Part shown: positions 50,347 to 59,249 of the stretch, piece by piece | Numbering within the stretch: position 1 is the stretch's first letter | How the letters are laid out: every line of letters starts with the position of its first letter | NCBI GenBank assembly: GCA_910586555.1 | Contig: CAJUJY010000014.1 | Location: forward strand, 1 to 64,000 | Reading direction: 5' to 3' | From: an uncultured Lachnospiraceae bacterium | GTDB taxonomy: Bacteria; Bacillota; Clostridia; Lachnospirales; Lachnospiraceae | Length of the DNA stretch: 64,000 bases | Made by a program: the position numbers and the translations under genes | The notes under the pieces: model-generated | What the model saw: the letters and a program-made list of their open reading frames with translations, nothing else | Database searches by the model: none | Told to the model about the DNA's origin: nothing

Positions 50347-51246
50347 ATGGAAGAAAAAATATTTGACAGTTCTTTTTTTAATGGGCTTGGCAGGGTAAAA
50401 CTTATTACAAGGGTTACAATGCAGGGCGGAAGAAGCGGAATGAGAAAGTCTGCCGCTAAAGGCAGCAGTGTTGAATTTGCTGATTTCAGGGAGTATGTGC
50501 CAGGTGATGATATAAGAAGGATTGACTGGAACACATATGGCAGGATGGATAAACTTTTTGTAAAGCTTTTTGTGGAGGAAAAAGAAGCATATTATTCAGT
50601 AATTATTGATACAAGCGGTTCAATGGATTTTGGTATGCCATTAAAGCGTATATGTGCTGCAAGGCTTGCAGGTGCTGTTAGTTATATGGCACTAAATAAC
50701 CTTGACAGGGTGCGCCTTTCTGCAATATATGGTGACAGTATATTAAACAGCAGTGATTTTACAGGCAGGCAGGGATTTAATAAACTGGCGGCCTGGCTTG
50801 GCAGGCTTGAATTTAAAGGAAAGACAGATTTATATAAAAGCATAAGGGGCATACCTTTTAAACAGAAAGGTGTAACTGTTATAATATCAGATTTATTTAG
50901 TAATAATACCACCGCAGAAAATATAGAAAATATATCAGATACCATAAAGTATTTAAAATATATGAAACAGGAAGTCCTTATACTGCATGTACTTTCACCA
51001 GAAGAAATGGAACCAGGGCTTGAAGGCACAATAGGGCTTGAAGATGCAGAAACAGGGGATATAATACGCGTAACTGCAACAAGCCGCCTTTGTAAAGAGT
51101 ATAAACGTGTACTGGACAGGTTTATTAACAGTACAAAAGAGTGTGCAAAGCATTACCAGGCACATTATATACCAGTATGCAGTAATGAAACTATAGATGC
51201 ATTTATTTATAAAGGCATAAAAAGCGGACAGCTTGAAAACTTTTAA
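50347..51246 (+). CDS. DUF58 domain protein (MoxR partner)
   Basis: A 299-residue cytoplasmic protein with the DUF58 signature VEFADFREYVPGDDIRRIDWNTYGR (about residues 38-62), followed by a VWA-like fold with SVIIDTSGSMDFGMP, where a DxSxS metal site is intact. DUF58 proteins are regularly encoded next to MoxR and VWA genes and are thought to be its clients or adaptors. It lies 18 bp after moxR and 14 bp before the BatA-like gene, so all three are translated from one message. Confidence 0.93.
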   Translation: MEEKIFDSSFFNGLGRVKLITRVTMQGGRSGMRKSAAKGSSVEFADFREYVPGDDIRRIDWNTYGRMDKLFVKLFVEEKEAYYSVIIDTSGSMDFGMPLKRICAARLAGAVSYMALNNLDRVRLSAIYGDSILNSSDFTGRQGFNKLAAWLGRLEFKGKTDLYKSIRGIPFKQKGVTVIISDLFSNNTTAENIENISDTIKYLKYMKQEVLILHVLSPEEMEPGLEGTIGLEDAETGDIIRVTATSRLCKEYKRVLDRFINSTKECAKHYQAHYIPVCSNETIDAFIYKGIKSGQLENF

Positions 51247-51260
51247 CTGGGAGGGTTTAT

Positions 51261-53144
51261 ATGGGAATTGTAAGGTTCTGGCCAGCAGTGCTGGCTGTTT
51301 TTATACCAGGTATTGTATTATTATACCTTTTAAAACAGAAAGTAGACAATCATAAAATATCCGCATTAAACCTTTGGAAAGAGGCATATGAAAATATACA
51401 GGCATCTGTGCCGTGGGAGAAATTCCGGAACAATATCCTTATGTATATGCAGATAGCGGCGTTAATACTTCTTGTAATTGCACTTATGTCACCATATATT
51501 ACAGGAAATGGCAAGGGATATTCTAATGTGCTTATTATAATAGATAACAGTGCAAGTATGTCGGGCATTTACCAGGACGGGGAAAGCAAGCTTGACACAG
51601 CTAAAGACCAGGCTAAAGATTATGTTAGTAATAATGATGGCATAAGATATACAGTAATGACAGCTTCAAATACAACGGATATCCTGGTATCTGGCTCTTC
51701 TGACAAAGGACGCATAACAGATGTAATAAACAATATAGAAGCTACAGATATTGCTGGTTCGCTTGAAATGGCACAAAGCATGGTACAGTCAATGGTTTTA
51801 GCATGGAAGGATTATAATGTAATTGCATTTACAGATACAAGTGCAAATTTTCCAGGTATTAGCTGTGAAATAATTGATTTAAGTATACGTGGGGAAAACG
51901 GGGCAATACAAAGTTTAAGCCATGCTGTTTCGGAAGATGGCACAGTAAAGGTAATGGCAAGGGTTGATAATTATGGTGAAAGCCGGCTTAATACAGATGT
52001 AAACCTTTATATAGGGAATAAGCTTTATGATATACAGGAGGTAACAGCAGAGGCTGGTGAAAGCAGCATAGTTTATTTTAAAGATATTGTGCCAGGCAGG
52101 TATAACAGCATACTTGCAGGGGACACCCCATACCTTATGGCCGAATTAAATTCAAAAGATATGCTTGCTGGCGATAATATAGCATATGACATATTAAATG
52201 GCGGTGGTGATGAAAAAATACTTCTTATTACTGAAAGAAATACATTTCTTGAAAAGGGGCTTAAAATCCAGGGAAACAGGACAATAGACAAAGTGCTTCC
52301 AAAAGACATTAATGCAGCAGATACCAGTGAATACAGCCTTATTGTATATGATGGCATAATACCGGATGAGCTGCCAGAAACAGGAAATATTATATTTATT
52401 GGTCCTTCTGCCTCTTTGGTAAAGAAACTGGATAGTGGAAAAGAGGGATGGAAGCAGGAGGTATTTATATATGGCAATAAAAGCAAAAGCAACGTTATTA
52501 ATACATTAAAAAGCAATGTAACCAGTTATATTGAAGATTATTCATTTAGTGCACTTAATGTACTGGAACTTAAAACACCAGAATGGGCATCAAGCTTTTT
52601 TGGGACTTTAAATAAACTTTCTGCTGGTTATATTGGAAATTATAATGGCAGGATAATAGCTGTTACAGGGTTTGACCTCCATAATACAGACTTTCCGCTA
52701 CAGACAGAATTTCCAATATTTATGTATAACCTTATGAAAGAAACTTTGTCTGCAAGGATAGCAGAAAAGAATATATATAATGCAGGTGAAACTGTTAATA
52801 TACAAAAAAAAGGCAAGGCAGAAAAGGCAGTTGTAACAAAACCTGGCGGCAGCAGGGAAACTTACAGCCTTAAAGATGGCACGGCCCTTTTTCCAGGCAC
52901 TTTGAAAGCAGGTTTATATAGTATAAAGGAAGGAGTGGATAAAATGTACTTTACTGTACCATTTCCAGAAGAAGAGTCAGATGTTTTAGAAAAAGTGGCA
53001 GTAACAACTGGAAATAAAAATAAAACAGGCGTAATTAAAAAGCCTGTAGAAAGTATTTCAAGAAAGATGCTTGTGTTTCCTGTACTTTTCCTGCTTTTAA
53101 TTCTTTTAATGGCAGAATGGAGAGTTTACAGAAAACGTTTATAA
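51261..53144 (+). CDS. BatA-like membrane protein with VWA domain
   Basis: A 627-residue membrane protein. The N-terminal BatA helix pair (VLAVFIPGIVLLYLLKQK, NILMYMQIAALILLVIALMSP) is followed by an extracellular VWA domain whose metal site is VLIIIDNSASMSG (about residues 90-102). A beta-sandwich and a GATase-like segment (EKILLITERNTFLEKGLKI) come next. The final helix is MLVFPVLFLLLILLMAEW, with a short basic tail. GGGAGGG precedes ATG 51261. Together with MoxR and DUF58 it suggests an envelope-facing complex assembled by the ATPase. Confidence 0.88.
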   Translation: MGIVRFWPAVLAVFIPGIVLLYLLKQKVDNHKISALNLWKEAYENIQASVPWEKFRNNILMYMQIAALILLVIALMSPYITGNGKGYSNVLIIIDNSASMSGIYQDGESKLDTAKDQAKDYVSNNDGIRYTVMTASNTTDILVSGSSDKGRITDVINNIEATDIAGSLEMAQSMVQSMVLAWKDYNVIAFTDTSANFPGISCEIIDLSIRGENGAIQSLSHAVSEDGTVKVMARVDNYGESRLNTDVNLYIGNKLYDIQEVTAEAGESSIVYFKDIVPGRYNSILAGDTPYLMAELNSKDMLAGDNIAYDILNGGGDEKILLITERNTFLEKGLKIQGNRTIDKVLPKDINAADTSEYSLIVYDGIIPDELPETGNIIFIGPSASLVKKLDSGKEGWKQEVFIYGNKSKSNVINTLKSNVTSYIEDYSFSALNVLELKTPEWASSFFGTLNKLSAGYIGNYNGRIIAVTGFDLHNTDFPLQTEFPIFMYNLMKETLSARIAEKNIYNAGETVNIQKKGKAEKAVVTKPGGSRETYSLKDGTALFPGTLKAGLYSIKEGVDKMYFTVPFPEEESDVLEKVAVTTGNKNKTGVIKKPVESISRKMLVFPVLFLLLILLMAEWRVYRKRL

Positions 53145-53160
53145 ATTTGTCCGTTGTAAT

Positions 53161-53199
53161 ATTTGTGCCTGCGGGCACTAGAAAGGCATAGGTATTTTT
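53161..53199 (+). repeat. Start-site hairpin repeat, copy 4 (before VWA gene), short form
   Basis: ATTTGTGCCTGCGGGCACTAGAAAGGCATAGG-type sequence ends in the ATG at 53200. Here the hairpin is shortened to GTGCC (53165-53169) with GGCAC (53174-53178), still perfectly paired, and GAAAGG (53181-53186) is the ribosome site. The distance from this site to ATG is kept. Confidence 0.7.
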
Positions 53200-56052
53200 A
53201 TGAAGGCCGTTGTACAATATCCCGTTATATTATTATTAATACCTGTTATTATAGCAGTAATGGCTGTAACATCACGCAGCTTAAGGATTGGCAGTAAAGT
53301 GCGCAAGGGTTTTATTATAGTAACCAGGACTTTGCTTTTAATCCTGGTTATATGTGCTATGGCGGATATATCAGTTAATGTAAATTCTAAAGATACAGGC
53401 ACTGTATTTTTAATTGATGTTTCAGACAGCTTTTCAGCACATGTTGAAGAGGCCGCAAAGATGGTACATGATGCAATTAAAGAACTGCCGCAGGGGGACA
53501 AGGCAGCAGTAGCTGCCTTTGGTTCAGATGCCAGGATTGAACAGTTTATGGCAGATGCAAATATGTTTACAGCCATAGAAACAATGCCAGTAACTTCTGC
53601 GACAAATATTGAAAAAGCTTTAAGGGCAGGCATGGCACTTTTTGATGATGATATGGCAAAACGCATTGTGCTTATAACAGACGGCTGCCAGAATGAAGGG
53701 CAGATTGAAAAAATGAGTGCTGTGCTTATGGCAGAAAATGTAGAAATTAATGTAATAAAAAAGGAATTAAAAGCAGGTAACGAAGCTTATATATCAGACC
53801 TTTCAGTACCAGAGAAAATACAGGCAGGTGATACATTCAGGGTACAGGTGGAAGTTGAAAGCACAGTTAAGACAAATGCCATATTACAGCTTTATACAGG
53901 AGGCAAACTTAGCAAACAGGAAAATGTTACACTACAGGAGGGCAGCAATTCATTTATATTCCAGGATACAAGGAAAAAAGAAGGATTTGCCGGGTATAAG
54001 GCAGTAATAATACCTGATAAAGACACAGTAAGCATTAACAATGAATACCACGCATTTACAGAGGCAGGCGGGACAGAAAGGGTACTTGTGGTTGAAGGTT
54101 CAAGAAATGAGGCAAGGGAATTTAAAAAACTGCTTTCTTCTGCAAATGTAAGTTTTGATATTGCAAGCCCTGCATCAGTACCATCAAAACTTGAGGGAAT
54201 GAACCTGTATAAGTGCATTATTATGGAAAATACCGCCGCAGACAGCCTTCCAGAAGGATTTAAAAATGCACTTCCATCATATATAAAAGATTATGGCGGA
54301 GGTTTTATTGTAATTGGCGGCAGAAGAAGTTTTGCACTTGGGGGCTATAAAGATACTGTTATAGAAGATGTACTTCCTGTAAATATGGATATTTCCCAGG
54401 ATAAGAAAATACCAGAGATGGGCATGGTAATGGTAATAGATAAATCAGGCAGCATGTTGTCAGATGACGGCGGCAACAATAAACTTGATATGGCAAAAGA
54501 TGCTGCTGCTTCGGCAATAGATAACCTGCGTGATACAGACAGTGCAGGGGTTATATCTTTTGATGATAAGTATGGCTGGAATGTAAAGATTAAAAAGGCA
54601 AAGGATAAGGAAGATATAAAAAGCGGCATTTATGGCATAAGAGAGGGAGGAGGCACTAATATATACCCTGCTGTAAGGGAAGCTTATGATAAAATTAAAA
54701 AACTTGACTGCCAGATAAAGCATATAATACTTCTTACAGACGGGCAGGACGGCTATTACAGCGCATATCCTTCACTTATTGAAAAATTTGAAAAAGATAA
54801 TATAACACTGTCAACAGTTTCAATAGGGACTGATGCAGATGACAGCTTTCTTGAAAGGCTTGCAGAGGCAAGCGGGGGAAGGTTTTATAATACAAAAGCT
54901 GGCACGGAACTTTCAAGGATATTTGCACAGGAAGTATACCTTGCACAGAAAGAATATATAGTAAACAGGGTATTTACGCCAGTAATAAAAAGCAACAGCA
55001 GTATTTTAAGTGAGGAAGCTATGGAGGGGCTGCCTGCAATGGCAGGATATATTGCAACAAGCATAAAGCCAGAAGCACAGTTAATACTTTCATCTGATAA
55101 AGACAATGACCCTGTGCTTGCCTGCTGGCAGTATGGGCTTGGGCGCACCGTTGCATTTACCTCTGATGTAACAAACCAGTGGACAGGAAATTATGCTTTA
55201 TGGAGCGCATACCCTGGTTTCTGGAAAAATATAATAAACTGGGTTACAGATATTGCAGAAGATGAGGACAGTACAATAAGTGCTTTACAGGAAGGAAGCA
55301 AAGGCAGGATTGTATATACAACAAAAAAATATTCTGGTAAAACAAAAATAAAAGCAATATGCACAGATGGTAAAGGGGAAAAAACAGAGATAACACTTAA
55401 AGCAACATCACCAGGTGTATTTGAAGGGGAAACAGAAGAAACAGAAACAGGAATTTACTCCATAAATGTTACAAATACAGAAAATGGTACTGTAAAAGAC
55501 TCAAAAAATACAAGGCTTGTAATGCAGTATTCACAAGAATACAGGTTTGCGGATATAACAGACTGCCTTGACGGGTTTGTAAACCAGACAGCAGGCCGGT
55601 TTATAGAAAACCTTGATGGTATATTTGACAGCAAGCCAGAACAGGTAACAGCGTATAAAAATATAACAGTCCCACTGTTAATTGCCGCAGTAATACTGTT
55701 ATTAATTGATATAACTTACAGAAGGCTTGATTTAAAACTTGGTGCAAAACTTTTAAGAAAAGTGCATGGAAGCATAGAAACTGCATCAATGGCGGCAGTA
55801 AATGCAAAAAATAAATCAAAAAGAGAGCCAGTAACCGGACAGGAAAACACCACTATGGCAGCAGATGCAGGAGAAACACGGGAAATGGCACAAAGTTCTA
55901 AAATAGCGGGAGAAAATTCCATAATGGAGAAAAAACCAAAAGGTGCAAGACAGAAGAAAAACAAGGAAAACAGGCGTGCAAAAAAAGAGAATACACAGGA
56001 TATGCTTGATATAGGAAGCCTGCTTGCAAAACAAAAAGAAAGGGAAAGATAG
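53200..56052 (+). CDS. Large membrane protein with two VWA-type and one GATase-like domain
   Basis: A 950-residue protein. Two N-terminal helices (about 7-25 and 42-62) precede a first VWA-like domain with FLIDVSDSFSA (about 70-80). A beta domain and a GATase-like segment follow (ERVLVVEGSRNEAREFKKLL, YIKDYGGGFIVIGGRRSFALGGY, about 290-390). A canonical VWA domain has its metal site at MVIDKSGSMLSDDG (about 411-424), with later IILLTDGQDG. A C-terminal helix (VPLLIAAVILLLIDITY, about 825-842) leads to a cytoplasmic tail of about 105 residues rich in Lys/Glu. It is the last gene before a terminator. Two intact MIDAS motifs in one chain are notable. Confidence 0.88.
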   Translation: MKAVVQYPVILLLIPVIIAVMAVTSRSLRIGSKVRKGFIIVTRTLLLILVICAMADISVNVNSKDTGTVFLIDVSDSFSAHVEEAAKMVHDAIKELPQGDKAAVAAFGSDARIEQFMADANMFTAIETMPVTSATNIEKALRAGMALFDDDMAKRIVLITDGCQNEGQIEKMSAVLMAENVEINVIKKELKAGNEAYISDLSVPEKIQAGDTFRVQVEVESTVKTNAILQLYTGGKLSKQENVTLQEGSNSFIFQDTRKKEGFAGYKAVIIPDKDTVSINNEYHAFTEAGGTERVLVVEGSRNEAREFKKLLSSANVSFDIASPASVPSKLEGMNLYKCIIMENTAADSLPEGFKNALPSYIKDYGGGFIVIGGRRSFALGGYKDTVIEDVLPVNMDISQDKKIPEMGMVMVIDKSGSMLSDDGGNNKLDMAKDAAASAIDNLRDTDSAGVISFDDKYGWNVKIKKAKDKEDIKSGIYGIREGGGTNIYPAVREAYDKIKKLDCQIKHIILLTDGQDGYYSAYPSLIEKFEKDNITLSTVSIGTDADDSFLERLAEASGGRFYNTKAGTELSRIFAQEVYLAQKEYIVNRVFTPVIKSNSSILSEEAMEGLPAMAGYIATSIKPEAQLILSSDKDNDPVLACWQYGLGRTVAFTSDVTNQWTGNYALWSAYPGFWKNIINWVTDIAEDEDSTISALQEGSKGRIVYTTKKYSGKTKIKAICTDGKGEKTEITLKATSPGVFEGETEETETGIYSINVTNTENGTVKDSKNTRLVMQYSQEYRFADITDCLDGFVNQTAGRFIENLDGIFDSKPEQVTAYKNITVPLLIAAVILLLIDITYRRLDLKLGAKLLRKVHGSIETASMAAVNAKNKSKREPVTGQENTTMAADAGETREMAQSSKIAGENSIMEKKPKGARQKKNKENRRAKKENTQDMLDIGSLLAKQKERER

Positions 56053-56107
56053 ATAATAACTTTAAGTTTATATGGCATTTCCATTAACCCTGGGATTATC
56101 CTGGAAG

Positions 56108-56141
56108 GCAGCCCTTAATAATAAAGGGCTGCTTTGTTTTT
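56108..56141 (+). terminator. Terminator of the ABC/MoxR-VWA operon
   Basis: GCAGCCCTT (56108-56116) pairs with AAGGGCTGC (56124-56132), followed by TTTGTTTTT. It lies 55 bp after the last VWA gene and ends the long transcription unit that begins at or before 39183. Confidence 0.85.
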
Positions 56142-56301
56142 AAGGGTAGTAAAACGGCATATATTATTATAAAATATAAGCCAGGATATATAAAACAGGG
56201 ATAATTCCAGCGGCAGCAGATGTGAGGAAAAGAAGACTGGCAGCAAAGCTTGCCAGCACGCCGCCGCAAGTGTTCCTGGATTATGGAAAGGGGGAAGGAA
56301 T

Positions 56302-57300
56302 ATGCCACTTAAAATTATTAGAAATGACATTACAAAGGTTAAAGCTGATATAATTGTTAATTCTGCCAATCCAAAACCAGTTTATGCCAATGGGACAGAT
56401 GCTGCAATTTATGAGGCAGCAGGAAAAGAACAGCTTCTTGCCGAAAGGAAGCAAATTGGCAATATTGAAGTTGGAAACATTGCTGTGACACATGCTTTTA
56501 AACTTCCAGCAAAATATATTATACATACAGCAGGCCCGGACTGGCAGGGTGGTAACTCAGATGAATTTGTGCTTTTAAAGTCTTGTTACAGCAAATCATT
56601 ACAGAAAGCACTTGAACTTGGTGCAAAAAGCATAGCATTTCCACTGGTTTCCACTGGAGTATACCAGTTTCCAAGGGACAAGGCATTACAGACAGCAATA
56701 ATGGCAATTAGTGAATTTCTTTTTCAAAATGATATGTTAGTAATACTTGTAGTATTTGATAAAAAATCCTTTGAACTTTCAGGCAAATTATTCCAGGATG
56801 TAGATGAATATATAGATGAATATGATGTAGCAGATATGGCAGTGCGTGAGTACCAGCACAACCGCATGGAAGAAAATTATAAAAATGCAGTGTCAGGCAT
56901 GATGCCAGGGATTTTATATAATGAAAAGAAAAAGGACCTTAATGGTATTATAGAAAATCATGGTGATACATTCCAGGAGTGTCTTTTAAAATTTATTGCC
57001 AGAAGTGGTATGTCTGATCCAGAAGTTTATAAAAAAGCAAATATAGACCGCAAGTTATTTTCCAAGATAAGGTGTAATGTAAACTATACCCCAAGGAAAA
57101 AGACAGTGCTTGCTTTTGCTGTGGCGCTTGGGCTTGACCTTAAGGAAACAAATATCCTTTTAAAAAGTGCAGGGCTGTCATTCTCCCCAGGCAGTAAATT
57201 TGATTTAATTACAGAATACTTTATTAAAAGGAAAATTTATAATATAAATACAATAAACCTGGCATTATTTGAGCACGGACAGCAGACACTTGGGGCATAA
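56302..57300 (+). CDS. Macrodomain protein with C-terminal helix-turn-helix-like domain
   Basis: A 332-residue two-domain protein. The N-terminal part is a macrodomain, a fold that binds or removes ADP-ribose: ADIIVNSANPKPVYANGTDAAIYEAAG (about 14-40) and KSIAFPLVSTGVYQFP (about 111-126). The usual run of glycines before the substrate loop reads VYANG here, so catalytic activity is uncertain. The C-terminal part (about 220-330; ARSGMSDPEVYKKANIDRKLFSKIR, RKKTVLAFAVALGLDLKETNILLKSAG) looks like an Xre-type helix-turn-helix unit. AAAGGGGGAAGG precedes ATG 56302. It is monocistronic. A role in ADP-ribose-linked stress or phage response is possible but not shown. Confidence 0.85.
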   Translation: MPLKIIRNDITKVKADIIVNSANPKPVYANGTDAAIYEAAGKEQLLAERKQIGNIEVGNIAVTHAFKLPAKYIIHTAGPDWQGGNSDEFVLLKSCYSKSLQKALELGAKSIAFPLVSTGVYQFPRDKALQTAIMAISEFLFQNDMLVILVVFDKKSFELSGKLFQDVDEYIDEYDVADMAVREYQHNRMEENYKNAVSGMMPGILYNEKKKDLNGIIENHGDTFQECLLKFIARSGMSDPEVYKKANIDRKLFSKIRCNVNYTPRKKTVLAFAVALGLDLKETNILLKSAGLSFSPGSKFDLITEYFIKRKIYNINTINLALFEHGQQTLGA

Positions 57301-57306
57301 AACAAT

Positions 57307-57348
57307 AAAATGCCACAAAGCAGCATTATCGCCGTTTTGTGGCATTTT
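57307..57348. terminator. Bidirectional terminator
   Basis: AAAATGCCACAAA (57307-57319) pairs perfectly with TTTGTGGCATTTT (57336-57348). It lies 6 bp after the macrodomain gene and upstream of the 3' end of the convergent Xre gene. Confidence 0.8.
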
Positions 57349-57481
57349 AGCAGAAAACCATTATTTTCCAGAACCAGCAGGCATTTATAGACCAGCCCCG
57401 CCAATTAAAAAACATAAATTTAAAAGGCGGGGTTAATAAAGTTAAAATTCTTGTTGCAGTCTTTTAATATAACAAAAATCC

Positions 57482-58078
57482 TTAATGGAAGAAAACAAAC
57501 CCTGATAAAAGGCATATTATAAAAGCAACAGATGCACTTCCAATAATAAGCAGTACTTTCTGGTATGGGCGTTTAGCCTTTTCCTGTAGTTTTTCAATTT
57601 CATCAAGAGACTGCCTGTTGTCAAATGCTACTATTTCCTTCCATGTATGTATATTGTGGGCTTTTTTGATTTTTTCAATTTTTATTGCAATAACCAGGCT
57701 GGTTCCGTATATTATCCCCCACGGGATAACAGCATATAAACCAAGCCATGCAGAAAGTGGTACGGCAAGCAGGACAGATGCTATTAAAAAAATGCCAAAA
57801 ACTGCACTATATCTGTTAAATTTTTTAATTTCCTCTTCATTAACTTTAATTTCTTCTTTCATAATATCAATATCTCCTTTAATAAGATTGTCCAGAGATA
57901 CATTAAATAATGAACCTAGCAAAAGCAGGCTGTGTATATCAGGGTAATTTTTACTATTCTCCCAGTTAGAAACTGTCTGCCTGCTTACAAAGATTTTTTC
58001 GGCAAGGCCTTCTTGTGAAAGACCCATGCCAGTGCGGTATTTTTTAATCTGTGTGCCAATGTTCATTTTAGATTCCAT
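57482..58078 (-). CDS. Xre family regulator with C-terminal membrane helices
   Basis: A 198-residue protein. Residues 8-62 are a classical Xre/Cro helix-turn-helix (IKKYRTGMGLSQEGLAEKIFVSRQTVSNWENSKNYPDIHSL). The second half has membrane segments (YSAVFGIFLIASVLLAVPLSAWLGLYAVIPWGIIYG and VLLIIGSASVAFIICLLSGFVFF). This layout, common in Firmicutes, places a DNA-binding domain at the membrane. AGGAGG precedes its start, and TTGACG-16-TATACC is upstream. Direct repeats at 58208-58258 may be its targets. Confidence 0.88.
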   Translation of the reverse strand: MESKMNIGTQIKKYRTGMGLSQEGLAEKIFVSRQTVSNWENSKNYPDIHSLLLLGSLFNVSLDNLIKGDIDIMKEEIKVNEEEIKKFNRYSAVFGIFLIASVLLAVPLSAWLGLYAVIPWGIIYGTSLVIAIKIEKIKKAHNIHTWKEIVAFDNRQSLDEIEKLQEKAKRPYQKVLLIIGSASVAFIICLLSGFVFFH

Positions 58079-58122
58079 TTTGCGCCTCCTTTTAAAATTG
58101 ACAGCCGCATTTATCTATATAT

Positions 58123-58150
58123 GGTATAGGCAAGTAAAGCAGGCCGTCAA
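58123..58150 (-). promoter_or_regulatory. Promoter of the Xre gene
   Basis: On the minus strand TTGACG (58145-58150), a 16-bp spacer and TATACC (58123-58128). It lies about 45-70 bp before the start codon. Confidence 0.5.
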
Positions 58151-58207
58151 TAAGATTTGTACTGCTGGACTATAAAAATCCTACCATAAAGAAAGTACAA
58201 ATTCTAT

Positions 58208-58258
58208 CAAAAGTATTTTACATAGGCCGTTTTTATAGTGCCAAAAGTATTTTACATA
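58208..58258. repeat. 17-bp direct repeat upstream of the Xre gene
   Basis: CAAAAGTATTTTACATA occurs exactly at 58208-58224 and 58242-58258. The repeats lie about 60-110 bp upstream of the Xre promoter. A regulator binding site is a reasonable guess; no second gene with the same site was noticed. Confidence 0.55.
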
Positions 58259-58307
58259 CTAGTTTAAGCCCTTTTAAGCAAACCAGCCAATATATGAAAT
58301 ATATATT

Positions 58308-58398
58308 TTAACCTCATTAAGTAAGCCCTTTACAATACATGCTTCTTAAGCGGTGGGTTTAGGACTTACTTATTGACAAGACTGGATTAATAAGGTTA
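58308..58398. repeat. AACCTCATTAAG palindromic repeat, compact complete copy
   Basis: TTAACCTCATTAAG (from 58308) and TTAATAAGGTTA (to 58398) are complementary arms. Inside are GTAAG/CTTAC and GCTTCTTAAGCGGTGGG. It lacks the extra hairpin of the copies at 8626 and 21352. It lies about 100 bp upstream of the large structured element. Confidence 0.7.
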
Positions 58399-58502
58399 GC
58401 TTATAGATATGTTTATATTTACTATATTATACTATACAAATCAATATATGTAAATATAAAAACAATATTTATTTCATAAGTTTTTAATTGTGGATAAACA
58501 GG

Positions 58503-59249
58503 AGATAATTTATAGTTATCCTATGTTAGCTTTTTGTATATGTTTTAGTTTGTGTACATGCAGCAGTTTTATATATTTTCTGTAGCAGGCACGTTCCCAC
58601 TACGATATGCGCACAACACTATATATAGTGTTAGCAGTGCATAAGGCCTGTAAAAAACCAGGCCTAAGCACTGGCGGCGCTATAGTGCCTTTCACAGAAA
58701 ATATATAAAACTGTCTGCATGTTATTACGTTTTATGGAAAATATTTTATCCAGAATAAAAAATTACTGTACATTTAAAACTGGCAGCCAGTAAAATATAA
58801 AACATTATCTGGTAGTTATCTGTGCTGGTATTTTTTCATAAGGTTTAAACCATGTGAAGAATTTTTATGTCATGTGTAAAAAACATTTCTTCACTGTCTT
58901 AAACCTGGTATCCAATGTTTCTGTAAAACATTTGTTTTATAGAAGCATTTAGATTTTTATGCACTGTTACGTGTGTAACTGTGGAGTAATGCCATTAAGT
59001 CCAGGAATATGCAAAAAATATTTTTATAAACTGTCAAAACGTATATTACCTGGCAAAGGCCAGATGTAATCCTAAAAGGCAACTGTACGGGGCCGCCGGC
59101 GTTTAAACCTGGTCTTTTCAGATTTTACGCGCCGTTGCGTGAACCCGTCCAAGCGGAAGCGGGTTGCCTGTAGGATTACTTTGGACTTGCCAGGGCATAA
59201 TACTTTAACCTCCCATTTAAAACAAACCTTGGATAACTATAAATTATCT
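58503..59249 (+). ncRNA. Large structured non-coding element, right copy (complete)
   Basis: This 747-nt gene-free element has strong signs of RNA structure. AGATAATTTATAGTTATCC (58503-58521) and GGATAACTATAAATTATCT (59231-59249) form a perfect 19-bp closing stem. Next comes the long 58559-58724 palindrome with branch hairpins AACACTATATATAGTGTT and AGGCCTG/CAGGCCT. A distal domain is closed by CCTGGCAA.G/CTTGCCAGG (about 59048-59056 and 59187-59195), with inner stem GTAATCCT..AGGCAAC (59066-59083) pairing to GTTGCCTGTAGGATTAC (59163-59179). Positions 1-640 hold a second, inverted copy with compensatory differences. Direction is inferred from the neighbouring plus-strand genes and is not proven. 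No convincing protein is encoded. Confidence 0.7.

Noticed and set aside
56215..56301. Sixth start-site hairpin repeat before the macrodomain gene
   Set aside because: It has GCAGC-type hairpins and GGAAAGG but the conserved TTTGTGCCTGCGG and the fixed distance to ATG are missing.
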